From: JBCBSS01 sp039819065
GTDB lineage: Bacteria; Bacteroidota; Bacteroidia; Cytophagales; Cyclobacteriaceae
Length of the DNA stretch: 55,623 nt
Direction of reading: 5' to 3'
NCBI GenBank assembly: GCA_039819065.1
Contig: JBCBSS010000030.1
Coordinates: 1-55,623, forward strand
This document shows, one piece after another, positions 7,887-18,304 of this stretch. Below the pieces are notes generated by a model, which ran no database searches, was not told where the DNA came from, and saw nothing but the letters and a program-made list of their open reading frames with translations. The position numbers and the translations under genes are program-made. Numbering within the stretch: the stretch's first letter is position 1; every line of letters starts with the position of its first letter.

Positions 7887-10800
7887 CTACTGTTTGATTA
7901 ATTTCCAAATACCTTTCTTCTTTCCCATCTTGAGATGAAGCCAATACGTACCCGGCGCTAGTTGAGAGATATCTAACCCCTGGGATTTTCTCGATAATAC
8001 ATTGGTATCCAGAACTGAATTACCGGTTTGGTCATAGATGGTCACAGCAATCTCTGCCGTGTTTGCATCCATATCTATGAACAGCCCATGTTCTACAGGA
8101 TTGGGATAGACCTTGATTTCAGCTGCCAATTCATTTTCTAACGCTGTCACAATTTCTACTGAAAAACCTTCTGAAAGAGAAGTGCATTGCTCAAAATCTG
8201 TCACTTCTACGCTGTAAACACCAGCTGAGTCCGGAATGAACACATTGAGTGTTTCTCCTGGCAAAGCGATGGTGTCATAGTACCACTGATAGGCTATGGC
8301 CACGCTGGGATCGGCTTGTAGCAAGCCTGTTACCGGATCTTCAGTGATAGTCGGGAAAGGGATACAAACGGTGATTGGGTCGGATTCCATGGCACAGCCT
8401 TCTGCATCGGTCACCACTACGGTATAGTAGCCCGATTGTTGGGCCGTGATGGCATCGTTGGTGGCTCCACCGATCAAATTGCCCTCAAAAAACCATTGAT
8501 AGCTAACCCCTACTTTATCCACCGTGACAAAATCATTGACCCTGCTCAATTGTGGTATGGGCAAGCAGACCACTAAGTCTTCCGAAAAAGCAGAACAACC
8601 ACTAGTGCTACTGGTGCCTTCCAGACTGTAAACACCACTTTGGTCGGCAATGATATTCTGGTCATTGGCTCCTGCTATGGGTTGGCCATCTCTATACCAT
8701 TGAATTAGGCCGAAGAATGAAGTGGACAGAAACTGGCCATTTCTAACGATGTCCGGGACTGGGTTAGGCAGGATATCAAGAAACACCACAGCCGATGTGT
8801 CAATGCAGTTTCCGACATTGACAATCAGGGAGTAGTTTCCTTGTACTTGGGCATATAGTTCAGCACCTGTGGCATTCTCTATGGGGAAATCATTGAAAAG
8901 CCAGGTGTATTCATAGCTTGGATCGGTTACTGCCTGGAATAGAAAAGAATCTCTTTCACACGTCACTGCCGGAGCACTCAAATTGATAGCAGCATTGGGT
9001 ATCGGTACCACATCTACAACAACAGGGGCAGATTCTCTGGTACAAGCATTGGAGTTTTGTGTTACTACAGTATAACTACCTGATTGCGAAGCCTCTAAAA
9101 ACCTTGTATTCGCAGCTGGCACCGGTACTCCATCCCTAAGCCATTGATATTGGAAGTTACTCCCAGCTGAGGCCGCCAGGGTAACAAAGTCACCGTTACA
9201 AAAAGTAGTGGCGCCTTGAGGAGTGATAAGAGAAGGTGGAGATAAGTTGACAGCAATGGTGGTAATTCCTGATATTTCAGAGCAACTGCCATTACTCACC
9301 TCCACCTGGTAAAAGCCTGAAGTATTCACTACTAACGATTGACTCGTAGAATCTTGCATTAAAATCCCATCCTTCAACCATTGGTAAGAAAGACCTACTC
9401 CGGCGTTGGCCACTAAAATTCTAGTATCGGTTTCACATATTGTTGTATCATTTCCATTGGTGATCTGTGCTGTGGGTCTTGCCAACACCTGCATATCAAT
9501 TTCATCAGACAGCCGATCACAAGTTGCATTGGTCACATAGACCGAATAAATACCTGTTTCCTTTACCACCAGGTTATTACCGTTGGCTCCCAGTATATCC
9601 GCACCATTACGCCGCCATTGATAGTTCTGCCCTATGATTAAAGGGGTAGAAAAGGTCACAGAATCTCCCTGGCAAAGGAATGGGGGCAAAACTTCATCAT
9701 TGAGATCTACAATCGGAGACTGTTGTACGACCACCGTATCTTGCAGGGAGGTGGTAGAGCAGCCCAACGCATTGCTGGCTATGACATTATAGCGTCCGGT
9801 TTCTTTTGCCTGAAAGACACCCAATGTATCATTCGGTAAAAGCTCACCATTCCTGTACCACTCAAATATGGTTGCTGCTACTGTATCCGCTGCGATAGTG
9901 ACCGAATCACCACCGCAAATCACGAACCTGCCAAATGGCTGAAGCGTATCACTTGGGAAGGGTAAAAAGTCGATATCAAAAGTATCGGACTGAACGGTAC
10001 AGTTGAATTGATTGGTTATTTCAACATGATAATCGCCAGAATTGGTGACGGTTATGTTATCATCTGCAATACCCGTTGCAGCATTGTCAAGAAACCATTC
10101 GTAAGTAAATGAAGCGCCCAAAGGTGCACTAAGCGTCACCGCCCCACCCTCGCACTGCATCAAGGGGTCACTAGTCGTTACTGCATCACTAGGTAGCTCA
10201 TTGAAACCTACATAAGTAAGAGGCGTCAATTTGGTGCAGCCCAAACCTACTACCTCCGCTCTATAGGTGCCTGAATCTGAAGCAACTAAAGTAGCATTCA
10301 CTTCCCCAGGAATAAGATTGTCATTGAGAAACCACTGATAAGTGTTAAGGCCGCTGTTAGTGACATTGAGGTTGACATTGATGCCAGGGCAAACCAAGGT
10401 AGTATCCATGGTCAACATTTCTGCTACCAATTCGGGACATGTGTCTACCCTACCAACAAAAGCATTGTTGGTACCTCTATCATTGACAATTTCGTCGCCT
10501 ACAAAACGGATATACTGGCTGAAGTAGCCGCCCAGATAAATATGATCGTCATCGAGTGAGCTGGTTTGGATAGCTTCATCTTGACCTTGCCCACCGAAAC
10601 CTTGAAGCCACATTTCCACTCCGGTATCCGGATCGAGCTTGGATAGAAAACCATCTAAGTCACCATTGCCATTGAGCGTATTGTCAGCACTTATCAAGGC
10701 ATTACCACCGTAGGAACCAGCCATAAGCAGGCTACCGTCATTATTCAAAGCAAGATTAGATGGTAAAGGCGCGGTGGCACCTGTAAAAGTCCATGCCAAG

Positions 10801-11849
10801 GCCATATCGGCGGTATCAGTCGGTAGATCATAACGAATGAGGAACCCGCGCTGACCCGCTATGGCAAAAGTCGTGTCTGTATCAATAGCTGTAATGCCAT
10901 CCGCAAACCCACAAAGGAAGAAGCGGGAATTGGCGGCATCTAGCAAAATATCTTCAGTCTGTGGAATGGTAGTTACCTTGCGCCAAACAAGGTTACCTAA
11001 ATCATCAAAGTGCATGACGAGGCCGCCTTGTGTCAAAGTACCTAGCTGACGAATGGTGTCCATACCAAACCTGACGCGCTGATCGAATTGGGCGGTAACT
11101 AGAATATCTCCACCGACTGCATCCACAGCTTTACCCAATGAGGGTGAGTTAATGCCATCAACAGCAGCTAATGACCTGAACCATTGTGGATTGCCCGTCA
11201 GATCAAATTGAGATAAGAAAAACGTTTCTATGCCCGTACTGTCCATATCCGCTCCTACCTGTATTTCACCATTGAAGAAGCCGGTCAAGTATAGGAATGA
11301 ACCATCAAGCGCTATATCCGCAGCAGCTATGGTGGCTTGGTCGTCAACTACAATGGTGGTCGCCCAATCCGTTTGCCCGTCCGGTAGAATGCGTGCCAGG
11401 AATGTCTCATCAGTGGGGTCTGCATTGCTTATTACAGGTACATCGGCAAAGTCCAAATCACCTTGGTATTGCCCGGTGATGTAGACATTACCAGTGCCAT
11501 CCAATTCCATGCTATTCAGGAAAATGCTATTGCCAACACTACCTTGCACTTGCTTTGACCAAATCAAGTTACCGTCAGGGTCATGTTTGGTGATAAACAA
11601 GTCAATATTGGTGCCGGGTGCTGGAGAGCTTATTTCCCCACATGAATTGTTGAATAAAGTATCGCTGGCAAAAACAGTATTGCAAGTCATGAGCCCGGCG
11701 GCGTAGACATTACCTGTATTGTCATGACCTATGGCGTTGGTTCGCCCGACAGCCAAAGAAGCTCCGGATCTTACCCACTGAGCAGAAGCGGTTATACTTG
11801 CTGTAAGTAAAATTAGAAGGAAGCCATATTTAAGCCAACTGCCTGTCAT
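7887..11849 (-). CDS. T9SS type A cargo: beta-propeller plus Ig-like repeats
   Basis: A 1320-aa surface or secreted protein. After a signal peptide ending in ASAQW, residues about 25-470 hold repeated blades of SBBP type (motifs such as LDGTGNVYITGQYQGDLDF, with FLSKLDPDTG and FLTRYD-like strands). Residues about 480-1240 contain roughly nine or ten Ig-like repeats of about 80 aa, each with a paired Cys, a YQW or YEWF strand and a GxYxVxVTN ending. The last 75 residues are a type A sorting domain (YPNPVEHGLFIDM, then LDISQLAPGTYWLHL). The T9SS removes this domain and links the protein to the cell surface. It is the last gene of the operon, 9 bp after the PorP gene. Confidence 0.9.
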   Translation of the reverse strand: MTGSWLKYGFLLILLTASITASAQWVRSGASLAVGRTNAIGHDNTGNVYAAGLMTCNTVFASDTLFNNSCGEISSPAPGTNIDLFITKHDPDGNLIWSKQVQGSVGNSIFLNSMELDGTGNVYITGQYQGDLDFADVPVISNADPTDETFLARILPDGQTDWATTIVVDDQATIAAADIALDGSFLYLTGFFNGEIQVGADMDSTGIETFFLSQFDLTGNPQWFRSLAAVDGINSPSLGKAVDAVGGDILVTAQFDQRVRFGMDTIRQLGTLTQGGLVMHFDDLGNLVWRKVTTIPQTEDILLDAANSRFFLCGFADGITAIDTDTTFAIAGQRGFLIRYDLPTDTADMALAWTFTGATAPLPSNLALNNDGSLLMAGSYGGNALISADNTLNGNGDLDGFLSKLDPDTGVEMWLQGFGGQGQDEAIQTSSLDDDHIYLGGYFSQYIRFVGDEIVNDRGTNNAFVGRVDTCPELVAEMLTMDTTLVCPGINVNLNVTNSGLNTYQWFLNDNLIPGEVNATLVASDSGTYRAEVVGLGCTKLTPLTYVGFNELPSDAVTTSDPLMQCEGGAVTLSAPLGASFTYEWFLDNAATGIADDNITVTNSGDYHVEITNQFNCTVQSDTFDIDFLPFPSDTLQPFGRFVICGGDSVTIAADTVAATIFEWYRNGELLPNDTLGVFQAKETGRYNVIASNALGCSTTSLQDTVVVQQSPIVDLNDEVLPPFLCQGDSVTFSTPLIIGQNYQWRRNGADILGANGNNLVVKETGIYSVYVTNATCDRLSDEIDMQVLARPTAQITNGNDTTICETDTRILVANAGVGLSYQWLKDGILMQDSTSQSLVVNTSGFYQVEVSNGSCSEISGITTIAVNLSPPSLITPQGATTFCNGDFVTLAASAGSNFQYQWLRDGVPVPAANTRFLEASQSGSYTVVTQNSNACTRESAPVVVDVVPIPNAAINLSAPAVTCERDSFLFQAVTDPSYEYTWLFNDFPIENATGAELYAQVQGNYSLIVNVGNCIDTSAVVFLDILPNPVPDIVRNGQFLSTSFFGLIQWYRDGQPIAGANDQNIIADQSGVYSLEGTSSTSGCSAFSEDLVVCLPIPQLSRVNDFVTVDKVGVSYQWFFEGNLIGGATNDAITAQQSGYYTVVVTDAEGCAMESDPITVCIPFPTITEDPVTGLLQADPSVAIAYQWYYDTIALPGETLNVFIPDSAGVYSVEVTDFEQCTSLSEGFSVEIVTALENELAAEIKVYPNPVEHGLFIDMDANTAEIAVTIYDQTGNSVLDTNVLSRKSQGLDISQLAPGTYWLHLKMGKKKGIWKLIKQ

Positions 11850-11858
11850 CTCACTGTT

Positions 11859-12836
11859 CTATCCTTTCCTTTTCTTAATACCGTTTTTCTTGTAATTAAA
11901 CTTAGGCCTTTTCTTTTCCCGCTTCACCGGACCATTTCGAGACTCAGGATCATAGAGGTAGAAACCCAGTGTAAACTCATGTGTACCGGTACTGAATTCG
12001 TTTACTTCACTCATGATCAAGTCATATGAATAAGCAAATGCGATGATATCGAAGCGGAAGCCTAGCATACCAGCCACTGCATCTCCCGTTCTATAAGCCA
12101 AACCTACCCAGCTTTGATTGTAGTAACCTTTGACAACCAAGTCGGCTTGAATAGGCGCCGCCTCAGTAGCTTTGACCAAGAAAGAAGGTTCAAGCGCAAA
12201 TTCAGTAGAACCACGGAACTTGTACCCACCCATTACATAATAGGTGCGCCTCAGTGCATTGGGATTAAAGTCAATATCAAAGATGTTACTCCCATTCTGT
12301 ACCAAGAAGGCAGCAGAGGCCCCGGCAAACCAATCATCTCCTGAAGCATAAACCCCTGCAGTTATATCTGGTGATAACCTGCTGGTCTCGTTAAGCATAT
12401 TGACCACAGCCGGATCATCGGGGATGTCGGTTTGTAGCTTGGCCGCGTCAAATGTGTATTGATAGAGGTTAAGCGACATACCAAAGGAAAACCAATTATT
12501 AGAACGTTCTTGTAACTGAAAGTGACGAGCGGCGGAAAAGGTAAATCCCGTATTTCTGGAAGGTCCGGCAATATCATTATAAACGATCAGTCCCAATCCC
12601 ATCGATTTGCCAGTGAAGCCATGGGCAGAAAACGTCTGCGTTACCGGTGCTTCGTTGATACCCAGCCATTGCCTCCTCACATTGAGTAGAATGGGAATCT
12701 CTTGTTCTGAACCAGCCACAGCTGGGTTAACCGCAAACCGGTTAACATAAAACTGTGTCCGTTGGGATATTTGCTGTGCTACAAGCCCATGACTCAAGAC
12801 TATGCCAAGAAAAATGCCTAGTAAAACTTTCTTCAT
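11859..12836 (-). CDS. PorP/SprF family type IX secretion membrane protein
   Basis: A 325-aa outer-membrane protein with a signal peptide (ending GLVAQQ) and the family opening QFYVNRFAVNPAVAGSEQEIPILLNVRRQWLGI. Alternating strands typical of a barrel follow (ITAGVYASGDDWFAGASAAFLVQ, YYVMGGYKF, HEFTLGFYLYD). The C-terminus is a basic tail (KREKKRPKFNYKKNGIKKRKG). In Flavobacterium johnsoniae the SprF member is needed to export the type B cargo SprB. Here it is 2 bp after a type B cargo gene, which fits a dedicated export partner for the two SprB-repeat proteins of this operon. Confidence 0.92.
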   Translation of the reverse strand: MKKVLLGIFLGIVLSHGLVAQQISQRTQFYVNRFAVNPAVAGSEQEIPILLNVRRQWLGINEAPVTQTFSAHGFTGKSMGLGLIVYNDIAGPSRNTGFTFSAARHFQLQERSNNWFSFGMSLNLYQYTFDAAKLQTDIPDDPAVVNMLNETSRLSPDITAGVYASGDDWFAGASAAFLVQNGSNIFDIDFNPNALRRTYYVMGGYKFRGSTEFALEPSFLVKATEAAPIQADLVVKGYYNQSWVGLAYRTGDAVAGMLGFRFDIIAFAYSYDLIMSEVNEFSTGTHEFTLGFYLYDPESRNGPVKREKKRPKFNYKKNGIKKRKG

Positions 12837-12838
12837 CC

Positions 12839-14599
12839 CTACCTGATTATAGTTAATGTTCCAGTAAAAGGCGGATCACCATTCTTAAGATCCACTATGT
12901 AATAGTAAGTACCTTCCTGGACCTCGCTGCCACTGAAGTTACCGTCCCAGGGTTCATTATAGCCTACAGACTCAAATAGTGTAGAACCCCACTTGTTGAA
13001 AACCCTGACCTGCATAGCCGGGTACACCTCAAAGTTTCTGATCACCCAAAGGTCGTTGATGTCATCGCCGTTAGGGGTGAATGTATTGGGTATCGTAATT
13101 CTGGTAATACAATCCCTTGGGTTGGTAGGCATCACAAATTCAGTTTCGTAGACGCAGTTATTGGCGTCCGTAAGCGTGACTGGATAAGTACCTCCCACCA
13201 GGTCATTAATTTCAAAATCCATTGAACCATCGAACCACACCACATCATAATCTGGTGTGCCGCCAATCGGGTCCAGAATAATTGAACCATCGTCCTGATC
13301 CTTGCAGCTTACCTCGATTATTTCAAACTGGAAATCAAGGCTATCTGGCTGATCTACGAATATTCTACCAAAGCCTGTGCACCCCTTCTGATCAGCCACC
13401 ACTACCTCGTATTCGTTAGAAAGTAATTCTACAGCAGTTTCTTCTCTACCACCAGTCGACCATAGAATAGAATAAGGTTCATTACCGCCACTGACGGTCA
13501 GTTCTACCTCTCCATCTGGTTTGTTGAAGCAAGAGGCTGGCGTAGGTTCGAGATTGACCACCAACGGAGAAGGCTGATCAACAAAAGTGCTGTCTTTATG
13601 CTCACAGAGGTTGGAATCGGTAATTCTAATAGCATAAAAGTCACTGGTTAAGCCCGTAGGGTTGGTGGTGGTATCCCCTAGTACGAAACCTGAGTTGGAC
13701 CATTCAAACTGATATCCAGGTGTACCACCAGAAACTTGTGCCAGAATTTCACCTGTGTTGGACTCAAAGCACTTGAGGTCTGTCACTTCAAATTCTACAC
13801 GAATCGGTGGAGGCTGAGGCATGGTAATAGTCATGATCTCCTCGCAGTTATTACCGTCGGTCACAGTGATAGTATGCTCGCCGGCGGGCAGGTTAATCAC
13901 ATTTGGAATGGTATCACCGGTACTCCACAAATAGCGATAGGGTAATACCCCTCCGAATGTGACCGTATTGATCTGACCATCAGAACCGCCATTGCAGCTT
14001 ACCGGTATCACTGTTGGTGAAATACCAAGATCTTCCGGTTGAGTGAGTGTAGCACTACCTATGATTTGGCAACCTACCGCATCACGCACCGTAACTTCAT
14101 AATCACCCGCGATAAGCACATCCACATCCTCTGTATCCTCACCGTTGGTCCACTGATAGGTATAAGGAGGTGTTCCGCCTACTACAGTAAGGTCAATACT
14201 ACCGTCAGCTTCTCCGAAACACTTGACATTATCAACAAGCAGATCCACCGCTAAAGCTGGCGGCTCTTCTATATCCACGAATTCATTGAGGAAGCAGCCT
14301 CTGGTGTCACTCACTTTGACAAAGTGTGTTCCAGCCGGAAGATCGTCTCTAGATAAACGGTTATCGCCATCGAACCATTCTATGGTATAAGGCCCGGTGA
14401 ACTCATCGACTACAGTAATATTGATAGTAGCTTGCCCGTCGGTAAAACCGTTGCACGAAACGTCTTGAAAAGTGAAGTCTACTTCAAAATCACACGGAGC
14501 AGATGGGTCAGTTGGTATTGCTGTTCTGTCCCCAGCACGAAGTACCGTGATGCTCAAAGCAAGTATGAAAACGGGCAATATGCATGACAGTTTTCTCAT
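12839..14599 (-). CDS. SprB-repeat protein with T9SS type B (CHU_C) sorting domain
   Basis: A 586-aa cell-surface protein with a signal peptide (MRKLSCILPVFILALSITVLRAG). Six SprB-like repeats of about 75 aa span residues 30-495. Each has a Cys-x(5-7)-G start (VSCNGFTDG, VKCFGEADG, VSCNGGSDG, LKCFESNTG, ASCFNKPDG, VSCKDQDDG), a GGTPPYTYQW-type centre and a GC-containing end. The last 85 residues are a gliding-motility-associated CHU_C domain (IPNTFTPNGDDINDLW ... VFNKWGSTLFES). Its ATG overlaps the previous gene's stop as ATGA, so translation is probably coupled. It is likely an adhesin or filament subunit exported with the adjacent PorP/SprF protein. Confidence 0.92.
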   Translation of the reverse strand: MRKLSCILPVFILALSITVLRAGDRTAIPTDPSAPCDFEVDFTFQDVSCNGFTDGQATINITVVDEFTGPYTIEWFDGDNRLSRDDLPAGTHFVKVSDTRGCFLNEFVDIEEPPALAVDLLVDNVKCFGEADGSIDLTVVGGTPPYTYQWTNGEDTEDVDVLIAGDYEVTVRDAVGCQIIGSATLTQPEDLGISPTVIPVSCNGGSDGQINTVTFGGVLPYRYLWSTGDTIPNVINLPAGEHTITVTDGNNCEEIMTITMPQPPPIRVEFEVTDLKCFESNTGEILAQVSGGTPGYQFEWSNSGFVLGDTTTNPTGLTSDFYAIRITDSNLCEHKDSTFVDQPSPLVVNLEPTPASCFNKPDGEVELTVSGGNEPYSILWSTGGREETAVELLSNEYEVVVADQKGCTGFGRIFVDQPDSLDFQFEIIEVSCKDQDDGSIILDPIGGTPDYDVVWFDGSMDFEINDLVGGTYPVTLTDANNCVYETEFVMPTNPRDCITRITIPNTFTPNGDDINDLWVIRNFEVYPAMQVRVFNKWGSTLFESVGYNEPWDGNFSGSEVQEGTYYYIVDLKNGDPPFTGTLTIIR

Positions 14600-17500
14600 T
14601 TCACAATCGTCAAAGGCCCTGAATAAACCGGATCACCGTTTCTTAAATCAACCATATAATAATAGGTGGCAGGCTCAAGGTCGCTGCCATTGGATCGGCC
14701 ATCCCATGGCTGTTGATAGCCATTTGATTCGAATACCGTGTTGCCCCAACGGTTAACCACCCTGATCGAGACTTCGGGATACAGTTCGATATTCCGTATG
14801 TTCCACACATCGTTAATGCCATCTGCATTTGGTGAGAAGGTATTTGGAATGAAGAGACAGGCTATTTCACTTCTCATGATCTCAATATCCGTAAACCATT
14901 GGCAGTCGTTGCTATCGGTGATCAATAAACCAACAGCGCCTTCACTCAGGTTTTCGACCATTCTGGTAGTATCACCAGTCGACCAGCTAATCGAGTATGG
15001 TGGCGTACCTCCCTTGATGGTTTGAATATCCACATATCCATCCTGCTGCTCATTACAGCTTACATTACCAATAAAATATCCGGCACGTATTTGCTCCGTC
15101 TCTACCAAAAGCGTTTTGGTAGCCACTGAACAGCCGTTGGCATCGGTGACTTCTACCTGGTATCTTCCGGCTGGCACATCGATTAGGTCTTCTGTGGCTT
15201 CACCTGACTCCCAATTGTACATATAAGGTGGTGTACCTCCGGTTACGGTCAGGTCGATAGAACCCGTAGCCGCATCATTACAATCGATGTGATTGGGTGT
15301 AAGAATGGCCTCCAAGGGATTGGTAGGGCCCGTCACTTGCTCAGTTAATACTAATCTACAACCTCGTGCATCCAATACTTCTACAGAATAATTACCTACT
15401 ACTAAGTCCCCGATTACCGGCCCGGCAGTATTGAGTTTGACATCGTCATTCAACCAGGTGTAACTGTAAGGCGGAGTTCCTCCCTGTACGTCGACACTCA
15501 TCTGTGCGCTGCTTCCGGCAAAACAATTGACGTCAGAAGACTTATCGATTGCTCCGGTCATGACGGTTGGTTCGGCAATGGTGATGAAATCAGTTACTGT
15601 ACAGCCTTTTACGTCCGTCACTGTTACTTCATAAAAGCCTTGTGCAATGTTCTCTAAAGAGCCACTGATGGCATTATTCGACCAGAGGAAAGAGTAAGGC
15701 GGTGATCCGCCATCTACAAGCAGATCAAGTGATCCGTCATTTTCGCCATTGCAGCTAGGTGCTATCGGATTAAATATCTCCACTGTGAGTGGAAAGGGTT
15801 CTTCCACGCGCACACTGTCCACAATTTGGCAGCCAATACCATCGGTGATCGTAACTGTATAAAGACCAGCACCTCTGTTTGATAAAGTTGGTGTGTTATC
15901 CAGTGTATTCCATTGGTAGGTGTAAGGTCCTACTCCACCGGAAGCAGTTACACTCACCTCCGCTGTGGTTTCTCCACTACATAAGATTTCGTCAGCTTGC
16001 ATATCAACCCTCAGTTCATCGGGTTGGTTTATTTCTACCGACTCGAAAAAGACGCAATTGTTGGCATCGGTGACTTTCAGGTAGTGCACTCCGGCCGGTA
16101 TGTTGATCGGATTTGGATCGCTGCTCCCAAATGACCATTCATAGGTCAAAGGCGCTGCGGCATTCGGGATATCCGTAAGGATAGTTCCGGTGCTATCTCC
16201 GTGACAAGTGACATCCTGTACAATGAATTCACTGGTCCTGCGCCTTGGTATCAGTCTGAAGGGTTGTGCTATTTCTACATCATTAAAGCCTTCTATTTCC
16301 CAATTACGATCAAAATAAGGTGGAAAGTCCTGGTCTACTAATGTAAAAGGTGGAGGGCTGATGAGTGGTCCGATGTTTAAAGATGCGCCCGGAAAACCGA
16401 TCTCAGGTGTACATAGATCACCGACAAACGGAATGGGAATACATATCTCGGGGATAATGATATATGGATCAATAGTCACTTCGAATTCAAGTGCTTCAAA
16501 ACCCAAAGCTACCTGGAAGTTATCAAAGGTCTTGTTTGAAAACTGACCTTCTATGAAGTGCTTGGCTTTCACATCCATAAAGTCAAAAAAGCATGGGAAG
16601 GTAATATCGACAGAATCACCCACCTGGTATCTGATCGTGGTTGAGCTACCGGAAATGTTTCCTTCTGAACTGCTATATATCGTATAGTCAATGGGCTCCG
16701 GGAATTCTAACTCAGTAAATACCCTAGGTTCGAAGTTAAACTCCTGATTATGCGTAATGGGGAAAAGCAAATTGATAGTGGCCAATGTCCACCCCAATGT
16801 GATTCCTCTTACATTACCGGTCACATCTGGTAGAATGGGAATAGTACGACTGAAGGATAGAATAGAGGTAACTGATTGGGCACCCGGTATGTATCCGATC
16901 AACTGTACAATATCTATTACATTATCGACATAAGTAGAATCACCAGTAGCCCTAAGGTTCCTGCCTCCCCCTAACACCTGGGTAGTGGTTTCGACATGTG
17001 GTATCGACACTTCTCCAGATAATGCTCCAGCACCATAAGACCATGGCGGAAATCCGGTGTTGGTATTACACTGGAAGAGGCTGGCAGGATCATTACATAT
17101 ATAGGTCAGCCCAGTCGTCGGATTGACTTCGAAAAACTTAAAAGCAGAATCAATCAGTGGTGAGGGTACTGATATACCGGGCGGAGGAATGATAGAAACC
17201 CTTGGCGTACAGTCAATAAAGCATGCCTTGAAGCCTAAACTGGCATCAAAGTAGACACCCATGTCCAAAACTACCGTACCAGCTTCAGGATAGTTAGTGA
17301 TAATTTCAGCTCCGTTGCCAGCCTGGAATTCTGATCTGATGGTAATAGTCTCTCCAGGGTTAAAAGTAGAATCATCGGGCATGATGATACTGACTTCTGC
17401 CGGGTAGGTGATACCAACATCTCCGAGGGTAAAGCCTTCAATTCTAAATTGAAGCGGCCCCACGCCGAAACCAACGTTGCCATCAAGTGCGGCACCGAAC

Positions 17501-17733
17501 TCAAGGCCGGAAAACTCCAATACAGTGAATGATTCTGTATTGAAAGGAAAGTCACGACGAAATTCCGGAAATATCTCTAACGTCTGGTTCAATCCGGGGT
17601 TAGGAAAAGGTCCCCACATGGATTGCCCTGAAGTTTGAAATAAGGGTGTATGTACTACGGTCTTTTGGGCTTGGGAAGGTAGAACGACCCAGGCCATCAA
17701 GGCCAAACTCAATATGAGTTTGAAATGACGCAT
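14596..17733 (-). CDS. Large SprB-repeat protein with T9SS type B (CHU_C) sorting domain
   Basis: A 1045-aa surface protein with a signal peptide (ending LPSQAQ). Residues about 25-510 form a long beta-rich region that I do not recognise, with few Cys and many Pro and Gly. Residues about 510-955 carry six SprB-like repeats (VTCHGDSTG, ILCSGETTA, PSCNGENDG, VNCFAGSSA, IDCNDAATG, VSCNEQQDG starts). The C-terminus is a CHU_C sorting domain (IPNTFSPNADGINDVWNIRNIELYP). The repeats and sorting domain closely match the next protein, so the two are probably paralogues, one with an added N-terminal module. Its stop overlaps the next start by 4 bp. Confidence 0.92.
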   Translation of the reverse strand: MRHFKLILSLALMAWVVLPSQAQKTVVHTPLFQTSGQSMWGPFPNPGLNQTLEIFPEFRRDFPFNTESFTVLEFSGLEFGAALDGNVGFGVGPLQFRIEGFTLGDVGITYPAEVSIIMPDDSTFNPGETITIRSEFQAGNGAEIITNYPEAGTVVLDMGVYFDASLGFKACFIDCTPRVSIIPPPGISVPSPLIDSAFKFFEVNPTTGLTYICNDPASLFQCNTNTGFPPWSYGAGALSGEVSIPHVETTTQVLGGGRNLRATGDSTYVDNVIDIVQLIGYIPGAQSVTSILSFSRTIPILPDVTGNVRGITLGWTLATINLLFPITHNQEFNFEPRVFTELEFPEPIDYTIYSSSEGNISGSSTTIRYQVGDSVDITFPCFFDFMDVKAKHFIEGQFSNKTFDNFQVALGFEALEFEVTIDPYIIIPEICIPIPFVGDLCTPEIGFPGASLNIGPLISPPPFTLVDQDFPPYFDRNWEIEGFNDVEIAQPFRLIPRRRTSEFIVQDVTCHGDSTGTILTDIPNAAAPLTYEWSFGSSDPNPINIPAGVHYLKVTDANNCVFFESVEINQPDELRVDMQADEILCSGETTAEVSVTASGGVGPYTYQWNTLDNTPTLSNRGAGLYTVTITDGIGCQIVDSVRVEEPFPLTVEIFNPIAPSCNGENDGSLDLLVDGGSPPYSFLWSNNAISGSLENIAQGFYEVTVTDVKGCTVTDFITIAEPTVMTGAIDKSSDVNCFAGSSAQMSVDVQGGTPPYSYTWLNDDVKLNTAGPVIGDLVVGNYSVEVLDARGCRLVLTEQVTGPTNPLEAILTPNHIDCNDAATGSIDLTVTGGTPPYMYNWESGEATEDLIDVPAGRYQVEVTDANGCSVATKTLLVETEQIRAGYFIGNVSCNEQQDGYVDIQTIKGGTPPYSISWSTGDTTRMVENLSEGAVGLLITDSNDCQWFTDIEIMRSEIACLFIPNTFSPNADGINDVWNIRNIELYPEVSIRVVNRWGNTVFESNGYQQPWDGRSNGSDLEPATYYYMVDLRNGDPVYSGPLTIVK

Positions 17734-17746
17734 ACTCCTATCAGGT

Positions 17747-18247
17747 TCAATTTAAATTGATACTGGATATAACTTGTAGCACTTCTTCCTCCACCTGATT
17801 CTTGAATACTGCCGCGTAATTTCCTATTAGCAAATAACGTTCACGGTCATGTTCGATGAGCATGGTAAGTCTTTCGAAATCATGACCTTGTAATTTATAT
17901 TTAGTTCTGTAAAGCCGACCTTCTCGTTTCACCAATTCGTTACTATCTTCTTCCTGGTAATATTCTACCTGCATTCTACTATCTTCTTCGAAAAATGACT
18001 TGGAAAGACCTGTATCAATGTTGTAAGGTTGATTATCAGGCACTTTCACAAACACGATGAAAGTACCACTGGCTTTGTGTATAACACCAGGTGCTTCTCC
18101 GGTCTTTATTTCGAAATGTTGAGGTACGTAAATTTGGCAGGATGTATTAGGAACTGACTTTGTCTCACCTACACCTTTTGACAGTTGCGCCACAGCATAG
18201 TTGGAGTACAACAATAGCGTAATAGCCACTAAGTATTGTGCCTTCAT
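17747..18247 (-). CDS. Small secreted protein, first gene of the T9SS operon
   Basis: A 166-aa protein with a signal peptide (MKAQYLVAITLLLYSNYAVA, then QLSKG). The mature part has strands such as CQIYVPQHFEIK and GTFIVFVKVPDN, a basic LYRTKYKLQGHDFERL stretch and a C-terminal VEEEVLQVISSINLN helix. It may have a fold like other small periplasmic or lipid-binding proteins, but I recognise no family. The stop is 13 bp before the start of the 1045-aa cargo gene, which makes it a member of the operon and possibly an accessory to export or filament assembly. Confidence 0.65.
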   Translation of the reverse strand: MKAQYLVAITLLLYSNYAVAQLSKGVGETKSVPNTSCQIYVPQHFEIKTGEAPGVIHKASGTFIVFVKVPDNQPYNIDTGLSKSFFEEDSRMQVEYYQEEDSNELVKREGRLYRTKYKLQGHDFERLTMLIEHDRERYLLIGNYAAVFKNQVEEEVLQVISSINLN

Positions 18248-18304
18248 ATAGTTCCCCCCTCAAAATATGGACTGACGTCAGATGATCAATCCGTGGTTGT
18301 TTTG

